A stretch of DNA of 9,430 nt from Legionellales bacterium (GTDB lineage Bacteria; Pseudomonadota; Gammaproteobacteria; PIVX01): NCBI GenBank assembly GCA_013215905.1, contig JABSQI010000044.1:1-9430 (forward strand), read 5' to 3'. A program made the translations under genes and the position numbers. Below, one piece after another: positions 1 to 7,444 of the stretch. Each line of letters starts with the position of its first letter. Within the stretch, counting starts at the first letter, position 1. Below the pieces are notes generated by a model. The model was not told where the DNA came from. It searched no databases and saw only the letters and a program-made list of their open reading frames with translations.

Positions 1-693
1 TCCTTTAATAGTTTCAACATCTTTTCCAAAAAAATAGTAATAACCACCAAATAGCTCAAATCTATCTATACCCGGAATATTACCCCCTGCCTCGATATCA
101 AAACCAGCAAGTGCTTTTTCAACAGTTTTATTAGCACTAACATTAAGATTTGCTACTCTTGTATTCGGATTATAATTAACTCTATAGATATTATTTTCAC
201 CTAATTCATAGGCAATACCAAAAGGAACATAAATATTTGATCTGAATTCAATATCTTTAGATAAAGCTTCAACTCCAAATGTTGCTTGGCTGAGTAGATT
301 ATTGTTTTGAGTTTTACGTAAGTCATAAAAACCGTAACCACCTAATATCCAACGTGAGTTAACAAGTTTTCTAAATCCTAAACCAAAGTTCCCTTCAATA
401 TGCTTAGCAGTATCTTGCATTCCTATAAGTGACAAAAATAATACTGAATCCATTTTTTGAAATACTGGCAGAACGAAGCCTATCCGTCCTATATTTCGAC
501 TACCTCCCTTTTTTGAACTGTAACCTAATTTACCCGTTAATTCGATTCTTGGTTTAAAACCACTATCTTCAACTTTTGTTCTATCCGGTATATCTAATGT
601 ATCCGAAAATACCGGTAACATGTAAATCCCCAGAAAACAAACTAATAAATACTTATATTTTAAAAACTCTGATATCATATATATACGTGACAT
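1..693 (-). CDS. Inverse autotransporter (intimin/invasin-type) beta-barrel protein, 3' end beyond window
   Basis: This is an open frame of 231 codons running off the left edge, so only the N-terminal part is present. Residues ~8-30 form a hydrophobic signal-peptide-like stretch ending in PVFSD. From ~48 on, alternating aromatic/hydrophobic strands follow, with hallmarks of the inverse autotransporter beta-domain (IAT_beta): GNFGLGFRK at ~101, GGYGFYDLRKT at ~118, FGVEALSKDIEFRSNIYVPFG at ~139 (a strand pair), and GFDIEAGGNIPG at ~197 followed by FELFGGYYYFFG. Family members insert a barrel in the outer membrane and expose a C-terminal passenger used in adhesion or invasion; the passenger, if present, is outside the window. 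No LysM module precedes the barrel. The start is uncertain: the ATG at 693 lacks a clear Shine-Dalgarno, and a second in-frame ATG at 678 would give a more compact signal peptide. Family assignment is by recognisable motifs only. Confidence 0.8.
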   Translation of the reverse strand, partial: MSRIYMISEFLKYKYLLVCFLGIYMLPVFSDTLDIPDRTKVEDSGFKPRIELTGKLGYSSKKGGSRNIGRIGFVLPVFQKMDSVLFLSLIGMQDTAKHIEGNFGLGFRKLVNSRWILGGYGFYDLRKTQNNNLLSQATFGVEALSKDIEFRSNIYVPFGIAYELGENNIYRVNYNPNTRVANLNVSANKTVEKALAGFDIEAGGNIPGIDRFELFGGYYYFFGKDVETIKG

Positions 694-696
694 ATA

Positions 697-711
697 GTTC
701 TTTAAAAGAAC
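697..711. repeat. Perfect 15-bp dyad in leader of the inverse autotransporter gene
   Basis: The sequence GTTCTTT-A-AAAGAAC is a perfect inverted repeat with 7-base arms around one central base. It ends three bases before the ATG at 693 and lies in the predicted leader. It could be an operator. As RNA, the one-base centre would force loss of some pairs, leaving a weak AT-rich hairpin over the ribosome-binding region. No T-run follows, so it is not a terminator. Confidence 0.45.
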
Positions 712-745
712 ATAAATGCGCAAAAATAATTAATACTATATATAT

Positions 746-774
746 ATAATACTATATGAACAAATAATAATCAA
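746..774 (-). promoter_or_regulatory. Sigma70-like promoter of the inverse autotransporter gene
   Basis: Read on the minus strand, TTGATT (769-774) and TATTAT (746-751) are separated by exactly 17 bases. They match the -35 consensus at 4 of 6 positions and the -10 at 5 of 6. Transcription would begin near 739, giving a leader of about 45 bases before the ATG at 693. The region is very AT-rich, so chance matches are possible, but spacing and position fit well. Confidence 0.5.
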
Positions 775-1237
775 TTAATCAGGAAATAAACAACCCAAGT
801 TATTGATCACCATAAATAATATCTTAATAAAATTAGGAAAGGTTAATAAATCATCCAAAACTATAACTTATTGATAATTTTAATTACTTCGCTTGGCGCT
901 TTTGAGTTATAGAGAAATACTGTAAAGCTCCTCTTTCTTAAAATGGATAAAGATATCAATATAATCTAAAACAATGACTTACTACACAACCTCAGTTACA
1001 CGATATGATATCTAATGTAATTTTTGAGATATTAAACTATCTTCTATTTCTGAGTAAGCCCTCTTTAACAAATATATAGCTGTTATAATATTTTATACCC
1101 TTGGGAATTTTGCGTCTAATGTCGTAGCTTATTTGTACCAGACTTAATTTTTGCAAGGCCATCAAACATTTTTCAAAATGGTATTATATAGTTCTTCTTA
1201 GTAAAAGATAGTGGGTATTTTCCTAGTACTATATTAT

Positions 1238-1852
1238 TCATATAGATGTAAGATAATAAACATTTATCCCCGACAATAGCAATAAGATCCCAATTATTTT
1301 CTGTATTATTTTCTTAATATTGTTTTTTAATATTACCGAAGATGAAATAGCAACAACTAAGAATAACCATATTACTGTCATAGAAATTATTAACAAACTC
1401 CAACATAATAATTCGTATATAGTAATATTATCTTCCATTATTATAATAAACATACTAGAAAAAAATATTAATACCGATGGATTCGTGACTGAAGTCACTA
1501 AACCCTCAATAAAATTTCTTTTTATTACATGTTGATGGAATTCATTCGAAGAGATACATACAGTAGTATGCTGCGCTTTAATAGTCGTATAACCTAAATA
1601 AATTAGATAAATTGAGCTCAGAGTCTTAAAAATCTTCAATGATATAAATTCTGTAAGAATAATCGATGTTAAACCAAAGATTATTAACAGTATATGTATC
1701 ATATCCCCAAGAATTAATCCTATAGCAGTTGCTAAACCGTATTTCTTACTATTTGTTATACTATTTTTTAATAATAGTACCATACTTGGTCCAGGTATTA
1801 TTAATCCTAATACATTAATACTTATAATACTTATTAATTTGTTATAATCCAC
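1238..1852 (-). CDS. LysE/RhtB-family amino-acid exporter
   Basis: This is a 204-residue inner-membrane protein, the usual length for LysE/RhtB/ArgO exporters, which pump amino acids such as lysine, arginine, threonine or homoserine lactone out of the cell by proton exchange. The family signature is at the N-terminus: a hydrophobic stretch leading into IPGPSMVLLLKNS (~19-31), then YGLATAIGLILGDMIHILL (~38-56). About six hydrophobic segments follow, with a basic patch (KNNIKKIIQK) before the last one. The start is GTG at 1852; the only upstream in-frame codons lead to a TAA within 18 bases, and no ATG is available. The Shine-Dalgarno is weak (GATGG). It lies 103 bases after the MFS gene on the same strand and may be co-transcribed, though a TATAAT (1883-1888, minus) could serve as its own -10. 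Substrate cannot be told. Confidence 0.85.
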   Translation of the reverse strand: MDYNKLISIISINVLGLIIPGPSMVLLLKNSITNSKKYGLATAIGLILGDMIHILLIIFGLTSIILTEFISLKIFKTLSSIYLIYLGYTTIKAQHTTVCISSNEFHQHVIKRNFIEGLVTSVTNPSVLIFFSSMFIIIMEDNITIYELLCWSLLIISMTVIWLFLVVAISSSVILKNNIKKIIQKIIGILLLLSGINVYYLTSI

Positions 1853-1955
1853 AAAAAATCCATCATCTTAATAGAATGATTTATTATAATCTAAAATCAA
1901 AAAACTATATATTACAATTTATTTTAAATTATTAGATAATAGTTCGAGAAAATTT

Positions 1956-3119
1956 TTAGTCTAACTTAGAATTTAATTCACAATCAAGTACTTGCGTACT
2001 TAATACAAAGATTATCAAAGATACCAATAATAAGATGCTGGATAAATTAAAAATACTACCATCATAGGCATAACTACTAATAGCAGTGATTACAGCACAT
2101 ATTAAGTATCTCAACCACATTATTATAGATGACACTGTTCCTTTAATTTCTGGAAAAATATCCATTGAATATGCAAAAATAATTGGATAAATCAATGCAA
2201 ATCCCACACAAAAAATACTAATACTTAAGCTTAATTGTGTACTATTTGTAGCAAAGCACATTGCCAAAGGTCCTATGAACTGTAAAATTAGAGCACTCAA
2301 TAATGTGTTTTTGCTCCCTATAAAACATCTAATTTTATTAGCATTTATACTTACAATAACAAAACTAAAGACAACAATAGTAATATTTAAAATATAGTCA
2401 AATATATTTAGTTCAAAAATGTGCATATATATGAAAGGACTAATAGTAACAAAGACTATATAACTACTATATAGAAAACTAGGAATAATAGCCGCACACA
2501 AAAATTTTTTATGTGTTAATAGGGTATAATACTCAATTAAAATTTTCGATAAATTAATAGATCTTTTTTTTCTAATTGTTTCAGGTAGAAATACCGCAAG
2601 AAGTAACCACGAAACTAAACAAATAAAGGAAACAATTCCATAGTTACCACGCCAACCAATAATATTATTAATGAATCCACCTATCATTGGTGATATTGCC
2701 ATTAGCGTAGTAAATATTGCATTCATTATTCCATATAATTTTGATGCCTCATTAATTTTGTATCGATCAGAGATTATAACTGATATTACAACAGCAGATG
2801 TAGCAGCACCCAAACCTTGGATAAATCTTGAAAATAATAGGGATTCAATTGATTGTGCTATGACACACCCCAAAGAACCGATAAACAAGATCCCATTTCC
2901 TATAAGCATAATTCTTCTTCTACCAAATATATCTGACAATGGTCCATACAACAAAGCCGAGACACAAAAACCAACTAAATTCATTGTGATTGTTAATCCA
3001 ACTATATTTTCAGCAACCCCAAAATAAGACATAATACTTGGGAAGCTAGGAACTGATATCTCAAGCTCAATACAACTATTTATAAGTGCAAATATAAGTA
3101 AAAAAGGTAATATATTCAT
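1956..3119 (-). CDS. Bcr/CflA-type MFS multidrug exporter
   Basis: This is a 387-residue, 12-helix major facilitator antiporter. Family features are visible in order: an acidic residue in helix 1 (CIELEISVPSFPSIM, ~16-30), MFS motif A GPLSDIFGRRR (~59-69), the RFIQGLGAA segment in helix 4 (~98-106), motif C-like ISPMIGGFI with a WR pair (~142-157), and the PET at the start of the central loop (~179). These match the Bcr/CflA drug:H+ antiporters, which expel antibiotics and other small toxic molecules; length is typical (about 390-400). The start at 3119 is well supported by AAGGAG (3124-3129) four bases upstream. A LysE-type exporter follows 103 bases downstream on the same strand, so the two may form an export operon. 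The substrate cannot be inferred, and no regulator gene sits beside it. Confidence 0.88.
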   Translation of the reverse strand: MNILPFLLIFALINSCIELEISVPSFPSIMSYFGVAENIVGLTITMNLVGFCVSALLYGPLSDIFGRRRIMLIGNGILFIGSLGCVIAQSIESLLFSRFIQGLGAATSAVVISVIISDRYKINEASKLYGIMNAIFTTLMAISPMIGGFINNIIGWRGNYGIVSFICLVSWLLLAVFLPETIRKKRSINLSKILIEYYTLLTHKKFLCAAIIPSFLYSSYIVFVTISPFIYMHIFELNIFDYILNITIVVFSFVIVSINANKIRCFIGSKNTLLSALILQFIGPLAMCFATNSTQLSLSISIFCVGFALIYPIIFAYSMDIFPEIKGTVSSIIMWLRYLICAVITAISSYAYDGSIFNLSSILLLVSLIIFVLSTQVLDCELNSKLD

Positions 3120-3250
3120 CTTTCTCCTTGTTAAGTTTTTAATATTGGGATAAAAATAAGCTGATGCTAGTAGTAGTTTTTATAAAATAAAATGATATGT
3201 ATCTGATCTTAAAAATTATTATTAAAATTGAATTGTAAAATCAAGAGATA

Positions 3251-3268
3251 GCTATCAGAGCAGATAGC
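3251..3268. repeat. Inverted repeat GCTATC-N6-GATAGC upstream of the MFS gene
   Basis: Two perfect 6-base arms flank a 6-base loop, about 130 bases upstream of the MFS start. The left arm also overlaps the palindrome GATAGCTATC at 3247-3256, so three related half-sites cluster here. An operator for a repressor of the exporter or a leader hairpin are both possible. No T-run follows on either strand. Confidence 0.35.
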
Positions 3269-3277
3269 ATATTTAGC

Positions 3278-3304
3278 ATTATATAGATTTGTATATAATA
3301 TCAA
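3278..3304 (-). promoter_or_regulatory. Possible promoter of the MFS exporter gene
   Basis: On the minus strand a perfect TATAAT lies at 3278-3283, with TTGATA at 3299-3304. The spacer is only 15 bases, shorter than ideal. The leader would be about 150 bases and would contain the 6-bp stem at 3251-3256/3263-3268. The DNA is so AT-rich that this is a weak call. Confidence 0.25.
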
Positions 3305-3586
3305 ACAATTGTATTTTCAGTAAATATTTATGTTCTTTAATGAATAGGGCTTTAATTTAAACTTATCAAAAACACACAATAGTCTTGACAAAACAACTAT
3401 TCAAGTTTCTTAACGCTTATATAAAAAATTGAAAATAAATATAATCATTGCTATGCTGTTGAATAGAGCTATTTCCTAGAATCTACACAACAGCAATACA
3501 AAAATATAAAATATTAATATCTATGAAAATAGTATATATTTTAATTCTAATAAATACGTTTTTCATTTAATATTATTAATAAATTA

Positions 3587-3727
3587 TTATCCTCCACAAC
3601 ATGGATTTTCAGTCATCATTTTTTCTACACCGTCTTTTATAACAATATCCGTTTTGGGTGTAGAATTAGCAAATGCTAATGTAGGCATAGTAATAAATAC
3701 TAAAAGTAGCGTGCATATCTTCTTCAT
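3587..3727 (-). CDS. Small secreted peptide precursor with C-terminal NPCCGG
   Basis: A 46-codon gene. The product starts MKKICTLLLVFITMPTLAFA, a textbook Sec signal peptide (two lysines, hydrophobic core, A-x-A-like cleavage site near residue 20). The predicted mature peptide is about 26 residues, NSTPKTDIVIKDGVEKMM then TENPCCGG, ending in two adjacent cysteines and two glycines, followed by tandem TAA stops. The start at 3727 is firm: TAAGGAG (3734-3740) lies six bases upstream, and an extended -10 is at 3765-3773. It lies 177 bases downstream of the STAND/TPR gene on the same strand but appears to have its own promoter. I recognise no family. The vicinal cysteines could bind metal or form disulfides in the periplasm, or the peptide could be a signal or be further processed. 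Existence as a gene is well supported; function is unknown. Confidence 0.72.
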   Translation of the reverse strand: MKKICTLLLVFITMPTLAFANSTPKTDIVIKDGVEKMMTENPCCGG

Positions 3728-3764
3728 TTGTTGCTCCTTAATGTTTGTTTAATTTTATAATTTT

Positions 3765-3773
3765 ATTATAACA
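3765..3773 (-). promoter_or_regulatory. Extended -10 promoter of the small peptide gene
   Basis: On the minus strand a perfect TATAAT (3765-3770) is preceded by TGT, making an extended -10 (TGnTATAAT). No good -35 is present, which extended -10 promoters tolerate. It would start transcription about 30 bases before the ATG at 3727. A small dyad, GGGA-N6-TCCC, is just upstream near 3791-3804. Confidence 0.4.
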
Positions 3774-3904
3774 ACTTTACATGCTAACTGGGATATAATT
3801 CCCCACTTATGTTCTATATGCAGACAGTTTGATTTTTTTTAACTCGGCGTATCTCATTTTATATATTTATAAATTCATTATGAAAATAAGCCTCTAACAA
3901 AATC

Positions 3905-6900
3905 TTACCTAGCTAATTTAGATTTAATTATTTCTATATTTTCTTGGTGTTTTATAAGAATGCTTGCTGCTTTAATTTGTTTTGCTACTTTTTCAGCAAT
4001 ATTCAAAGCTTCAATATATTTTTGTTTAGCTGCATTATTATAACCATTCATTTCATAAGCCTGTCCTAGCAAATAGTTATAACGAGCCAACAAATGATAG
4101 TCATTGCCAAAAATATTTTTAGCAAGATCTAAGGCTTTTTTATAATAACTAATAGATAATTTTATATTTTCCCTGCTTAGGTTAGGCCAATTCAATGCTG
4201 GACTATAATCAGCAAGCATTACTTTATTTAATCTACATCCATAGTATTTATCTAACAGCTTGTAAGCTTTTTCAATATACTCTAATGCTTCACTATAATT
4301 CCCATAAGACTCCTCTATTAATCCTAATGTATATATGGAACTAGCAGAAGAAATATGTTCAAATGATTTGTAGTAAGATTGATTTATAGATAAATTTCTT
4401 TTTAATAATTCTCTAGCATTAGCGTAGTCCCCAATACTAAAATCTATTAGAGATAACCCTTGCAGAGCAAATGCTGCTGAAATATGTTTGATGTTTCGAT
4501 AGTGTCCTTGGCTTATTTTCAATGACTTTTGAAATAGTTTTTTTGCTTTCTTGAAATTCCCTAAGCTCCATTCTACTACTCCTAAATTCTGCAAAGGATA
4601 CATAATTATAAAATCATTGTTAGAATTTGTTTCTTTTTTTATTTTTATAATTCTTTCAAATATTTCTCTAGCATTTAAATAATGTCCTTCATATATCTCT
4701 ATAATACCAATGCCATTTAGAATATTAACTATTTCTATATGGTCTGGGGTTCCATAATATCTATCTTTAATAGCTAGAGCCTGCTGAAATAATCTTCTTG
4801 CTTCTTCATAATACCCAAAATTCCATTCCACCATACCTAACCCCCATAAGATATCAGTCATCTTAATATGGTTAGTAGTTCCGTAATAGGATTTTCCTAT
4901 ATCCATAGAATTTTGGTAAAACATTTTTGCTTGATTATAATTGCCAAGTCTTAGCTCAGCCATAGCCATATTATTTAATGTTTTAGATAAATTGATATTT
5001 TTAGTATTTTTATAATATGCCTTTTGGATATTTAATACTTCTTGAAAATATTTTTTAGCTTTCTCATACGCAGCTAAATTTAACTCTAATTTTCCAAGTT
5101 TATTTAGACTATCAGTTAATTTTATATAGTCTTGTTTTTTATAATTACTCTGCTGTATTCGCAAGGAATTTTCTAAAAATTCACGCGCTAATTCATAACG
5201 TCCAAAATGCTCTGCAGCAACCCCATATTTATCTAATAAATCAGCAGTGCTCAAAGACTTATCCATATATTGAGATAATTTATCAATATGGAATAACCAT
5301 TCTCTAGCATTATCCCAAGTGTCTTTATCTTCTATATTGAATTTATCTACAACTGCTTTAGCTAGATTAGCTGCTTTATCAATCCATTGCTTTTGTTTAT
5401 AAATCTTTAATCTAACAACTTCCTGTAATAAACCATGTATTTTAAATGATGTCATATCATCATTTAGAGTAATCAATGAATGTTCTTTTAATTCTTTTAT
5501 AGCATCTCCTCTTGCCTCTAGGGTTAAGCTATTATAAAAATCTAATTTTATCTTCTCAGGATTAAGATATGACGCTAGAAAAAGCATTTCCTTTGCATGA
5601 GAGCTAAGCTTTGTAAGTGATATATCTAAAATACTCCATAATGTATTTTTATAATCATCAACATCTATTGGGATAATATTCAAATATTTGTGCTGTTTCT
5701 TGGCATACAATTCTAAATAATCTTTAATATTGGAGTGTTGCCTGATATATCCAACTGCTTGACCTAATGCTAGGGGATAATTATTTAGTGTTTGTATTAA
5801 CTCCTCTACATGTTTATCTTTCTCATGTGGTAAATGTTGTTTAACAAACCTCTTAGCTTCTTTATGATTAAATACATCTAATATTAGAGAATATCCCGTC
5901 CAGTTTTGAGCCCTTGAGCTAATTAGTATATGTGTTCTTATATTTACTGGGAGCTGTCTTTTTATTTGGGAAATATATGAATAGATATCACTTTGTTTGG
6001 GAACATCATCTAAGACAAATAATATACTTTTAAGCGCCTGTTTAGTTACTAATTGCTGATGAATTAATGTACTAAGAGAAAGTAAATTTAGATTTTTAGT
6101 GTCTATGTTAAATTTATCTGCAATAGCACTATATGATGAAACAATACTGTTGTAGTCATGAGCATTAATCCATATTACGCCCTCATATTCTTTTTTTTCT
6201 AAGGATTCATAAGCATATTCTGCTAATAGCTGAGTTTTCCCTATCCCACCACTACCAACAGCAGCTTGGGTAATAACTCCTATTTTATGTTTATTTAAAT
6301 TCTGCCTTATTTTTTGTAGAGCATCTTCTCTACCAACAAAGTTAATATTCCTTGATGGGAGGTTATAAGCCAAGATTGGTTTATTTGCTGGTATTGTTGG
6401 GCTTGGAGCATTTGAAAACCATGTAAATTGACCATCCTTAATTTGAATATAATTATACCAACCAAATAGTAGCATTAGTAAACCAGCAGTGATAAATATC
6501 CCTTTTTGTGATGATTGTATAGGGGATATTTTTTTACTAACTTTGTTTCCAACTACTACCTCATCTACATCAATAGGCTCAATATCTTTTTCTATCTCAT
6601 CGATAGATGCTAAGAAATCTGTCTCTTTATTCAAATCATTAATGCTTGGGTAATTCCTAATTAGATATTTAATCAAAAAATGATATAGCTCTTTTTTGCT
6701 ATTTTGGTCATAAAATAATATGTTCTCGTTATCTGATTTATTATCATCTAAACAGATGTACATTATGTTATTTTTGACAATACCAATATGCTTTTGAAAA
6801 TGCTCTATTTCTTTCATGTGCTTGACTATTAATAAGCCAAATTTTCTGGTATTTAATCCTGAGCTACTATCTAATAAATTCTGTAGGCTTTTTTCTTCAT

Positions 6901-7303
6901 CTAACTTGATATTTAAAAGACCAATGGAGTCAAGAATTGGAGAAATCCCTATTTCTTCATTTAGTTCTGGACTTACATTATAAATACACCTTACATTTAA
7001 TATTGATAATCGATGTCCTATTAATGTAGCAGCCCTTTGATACTTATAATCTATATACCTTTTATTAAAATAGTGCTTTAATTTATTGATCTGCTTATAA
7101 CTATCTATAAATGATAATATCTCTTGCTTGCTCTTTACTTGGATTTTTCTCTTGATATTATCTATGTGGGTATTGATGGTTTTTGGGGATGAACCTAAGA
7201 TTGAACCTATTACCTTTGATTGAGTAACACGACAGGATAGGCAGCTAAGTACCTTAAACTCTGCTTCGGTGAAATTTATTTCATTTATTAGATGGCCTTT
7301 CAT
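3905..7303 (-). CDS. LuxR-type HTH / NB-ARC (STAND) NTPase / TPR regulator
   Basis: A 1132-residue protein. Numbering from ATG 7303: LuxR/GerE helix-turn-helix ~11-65 (FTEAEFKVLSCL, then SPKTINTHIDNIKRKI); an unassigned mixed alpha/beta region ~70-245; a hydrophobic segment ~269-288; NB-ARC/STAND NTPase from NFVGRE (~321) with Walker A GSGGIGKT (350-357), Walker B SILFVLDDV (~427-434, D432/D433), a sensor-like SSR (~462-464), PLAL (~510) and IHGLLQEV (~622, in the position of the MHD motif); then about ten 42-residue kinesin-light-chain-like TPRs, ~690-1110. STAND proteins are ATP/ADP switches opened by ligand binding to the repeat domain. MalT has the same parts but with the HTH last. ATG 7303 is preferred to TTG 7306 because AGGG (7309-7312) is five bases from the ATG and only two from the TTG. 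All key ATPase residues are present, so it should be active. Its ligand and target genes are unknown. Confidence 0.85.
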   Translation of the reverse strand: MKGHLINEINFTEAEFKVLSCLSCRVTQSKVIGSILGSSPKTINTHIDNIKRKIQVKSKQEILSFIDSYKQINKLKHYFNKRYIDYKYQRAATLIGHRLSILNVRCIYNVSPELNEEIGISPILDSIGLLNIKLDEEKSLQNLLDSSSGLNTRKFGLLIVKHMKEIEHFQKHIGIVKNNIMYICLDDNKSDNENILFYDQNSKKELYHFLIKYLIRNYPSINDLNKETDFLASIDEIEKDIEPIDVDEVVVGNKVSKKISPIQSSQKGIFITAGLLMLLFGWYNYIQIKDGQFTWFSNAPSPTIPANKPILAYNLPSRNINFVGREDALQKIRQNLNKHKIGVITQAAVGSGGIGKTQLLAEYAYESLEKKEYEGVIWINAHDYNSIVSSYSAIADKFNIDTKNLNLLSLSTLIHQQLVTKQALKSILFVLDDVPKQSDIYSYISQIKRQLPVNIRTHILISSRAQNWTGYSLILDVFNHKEAKRFVKQHLPHEKDKHVEELIQTLNNYPLALGQAVGYIRQHSNIKDYLELYAKKQHKYLNIIPIDVDDYKNTLWSILDISLTKLSSHAKEMLFLASYLNPEKIKLDFYNSLTLEARGDAIKELKEHSLITLNDDMTSFKIHGLLQEVVRLKIYKQKQWIDKAANLAKAVVDKFNIEDKDTWDNAREWLFHIDKLSQYMDKSLSTADLLDKYGVAAEHFGRYELAREFLENSLRIQQSNYKKQDYIKLTDSLNKLGKLELNLAAYEKAKKYFQEVLNIQKAYYKNTKNINLSKTLNNMAMAELRLGNYNQAKMFYQNSMDIGKSYYGTTNHIKMTDILWGLGMVEWNFGYYEEARRLFQQALAIKDRYYGTPDHIEIVNILNGIGIIEIYEGHYLNAREIFERIIKIKKETNSNNDFIIMYPLQNLGVVEWSLGNFKKAKKLFQKSLKISQGHYRNIKHISAAFALQGLSLIDFSIGDYANARELLKRNLSINQSYYKSFEHISSASSIYTLGLIEESYGNYSEALEYIEKAYKLLDKYYGCRLNKVMLADYSPALNWPNLSRENIKLSISYYKKALDLAKNIFGNDYHLLARYNYLLGQAYEMNGYNNAAKQKYIEALNIAEKVAKQIKAASILIKHQENIEIIKSKLAR

Positions 7304-7334
7304 CAATTCCCTGTAATTATCCTTGGCTTTTCAA

Positions 7335-7352
7335 TTACTTAACAAAAAGTAA
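7335..7352. promoter_or_regulatory. 18-bp dyad TTACTT-N6-AAGTAA in leader of the STAND gene
   Basis: Two perfect hexamer arms flank a six-base centre, 32-49 bases upstream of the ATG at 7303. The size and symmetry resemble LuxR-family binding sites, which are typically 18-20 bp dyads. The longer shared string AATTACTTAA occurs both here (7333-7342) and at the palindrome (7436-7445), 103 bases apart. Another stem, TATTAC-N9-GTAATA, lies between them at 7367-7387. Confidence 0.4.
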
Positions 7353-7409
7353 CTAGCGCGCTCATATATTACATAAGTTTTGTAATAATTTAGCTTTCTA
7401 AACTACCCT

Positions 7410-7418
7410 AATATAACA
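7410..7418 (-). promoter_or_regulatory. Possible extended -10 promoter of the STAND regulator gene
   Basis: On the minus strand TGT precedes TATATT (7410-7415), an extended -10 with one mismatch from TATAAT. The -35 region is occupied by the palindrome at 7431-7444, the place where a regulator would contact the promoter. The leader would be about 100 bases. A TTGACC further upstream has no matching -10. Confidence 0.33.
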
Positions 7419-7430
7419 AATTTATAGGAA

Positions 7431-7444
7431 TAAGTAATTACTTA
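7431..7444. promoter_or_regulatory. Perfect 14-bp palindrome TAAGTAATTACTTA, operator candidate
   Basis: A perfect palindrome sits 15 bases upstream of the putative -10 of the STAND gene, thus over its -35 region. Its core joins AAGTAA and TTACTT back to back. The same hexamers recur in the opposite arrangement at 7335-7352. Autoregulation by the HTH protein encoded immediately downstream is a natural guess but not shown. Confidence 0.4.

Larger units (their letters stand above)
694..1237. other. Intergenic region without a recognisable gene
   Basis: About 540 bases lie between the LysE-type gene and the inverse autotransporter gene. Apart from the promoter and dyad at 697-774, I see no convincing gene. 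The longest minus-strand frame with an ATG (1037-1162, 41 codons, starting MALQKLSLVQ) has no Shine-Dalgarno and is unrecognised. The stretch around 1090-1165 is somewhat less AT-rich than its surroundings and could be decayed coding DNA, but both minus frames I read there are broken by stops and resemble nothing I can name. Confidence 0.6.
3120..3586. other. Intergenic region between MFS gene and small peptide gene
   Basis: About 465 bases without a supportable gene; the open frames I noted are 15 codons or shorter. It holds the possible MFS promoter and dyad at 3247-3304 and a perfect TTGACA on the plus strand at 3385-3390 with no good -10 at the right distance. A spaced inverted repeat TGCTGTTG (3454-3461) / CAACAGCA (3488-3495) has a 26-base gap. 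The last might be part of a structured 3' end of the peptide transcript, but no U-run is adjacent. Confidence 0.55.

Noticed and set aside
1037..1162. Minus-strand 41-codon frame, possible small gene or transposase remnant
   Set aside because: No Shine-Dalgarno, no signal peptide and no recognisable motif; slightly raised G+C alone is not enough.
1320..1535. Plus-strand open frame of 71 codons
   Set aside because: It lies entirely antisense to the LysE-type gene, has low-complexity Ile/Asn-rich content and no ribosome-binding site.
2671..3027. Plus-strand open frame of 118 codons
   Set aside because: It is antisense to the well-supported MFS transporter; its content is the complement of transmembrane codons and shows no domain.
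3385..3495. Plus-strand TTGACA followed by the inverted repeat TGCTGTTG/CAACAGCA, considered as a small RNA gene
   Set aside because: No acceptable -10 at 16-18 bases, the loop is 26 bases, and no T-run follows the stem.
3905..7303. Interpretation of the STAND/TPR protein as an antiphage (Avs-type) defence effector
   Set aside because: STAND architecture and a neighbouring recombinase invite it, but the N-terminus is a DNA-binding HTH and no nuclease, protease, TIR or other effector domain is visible.
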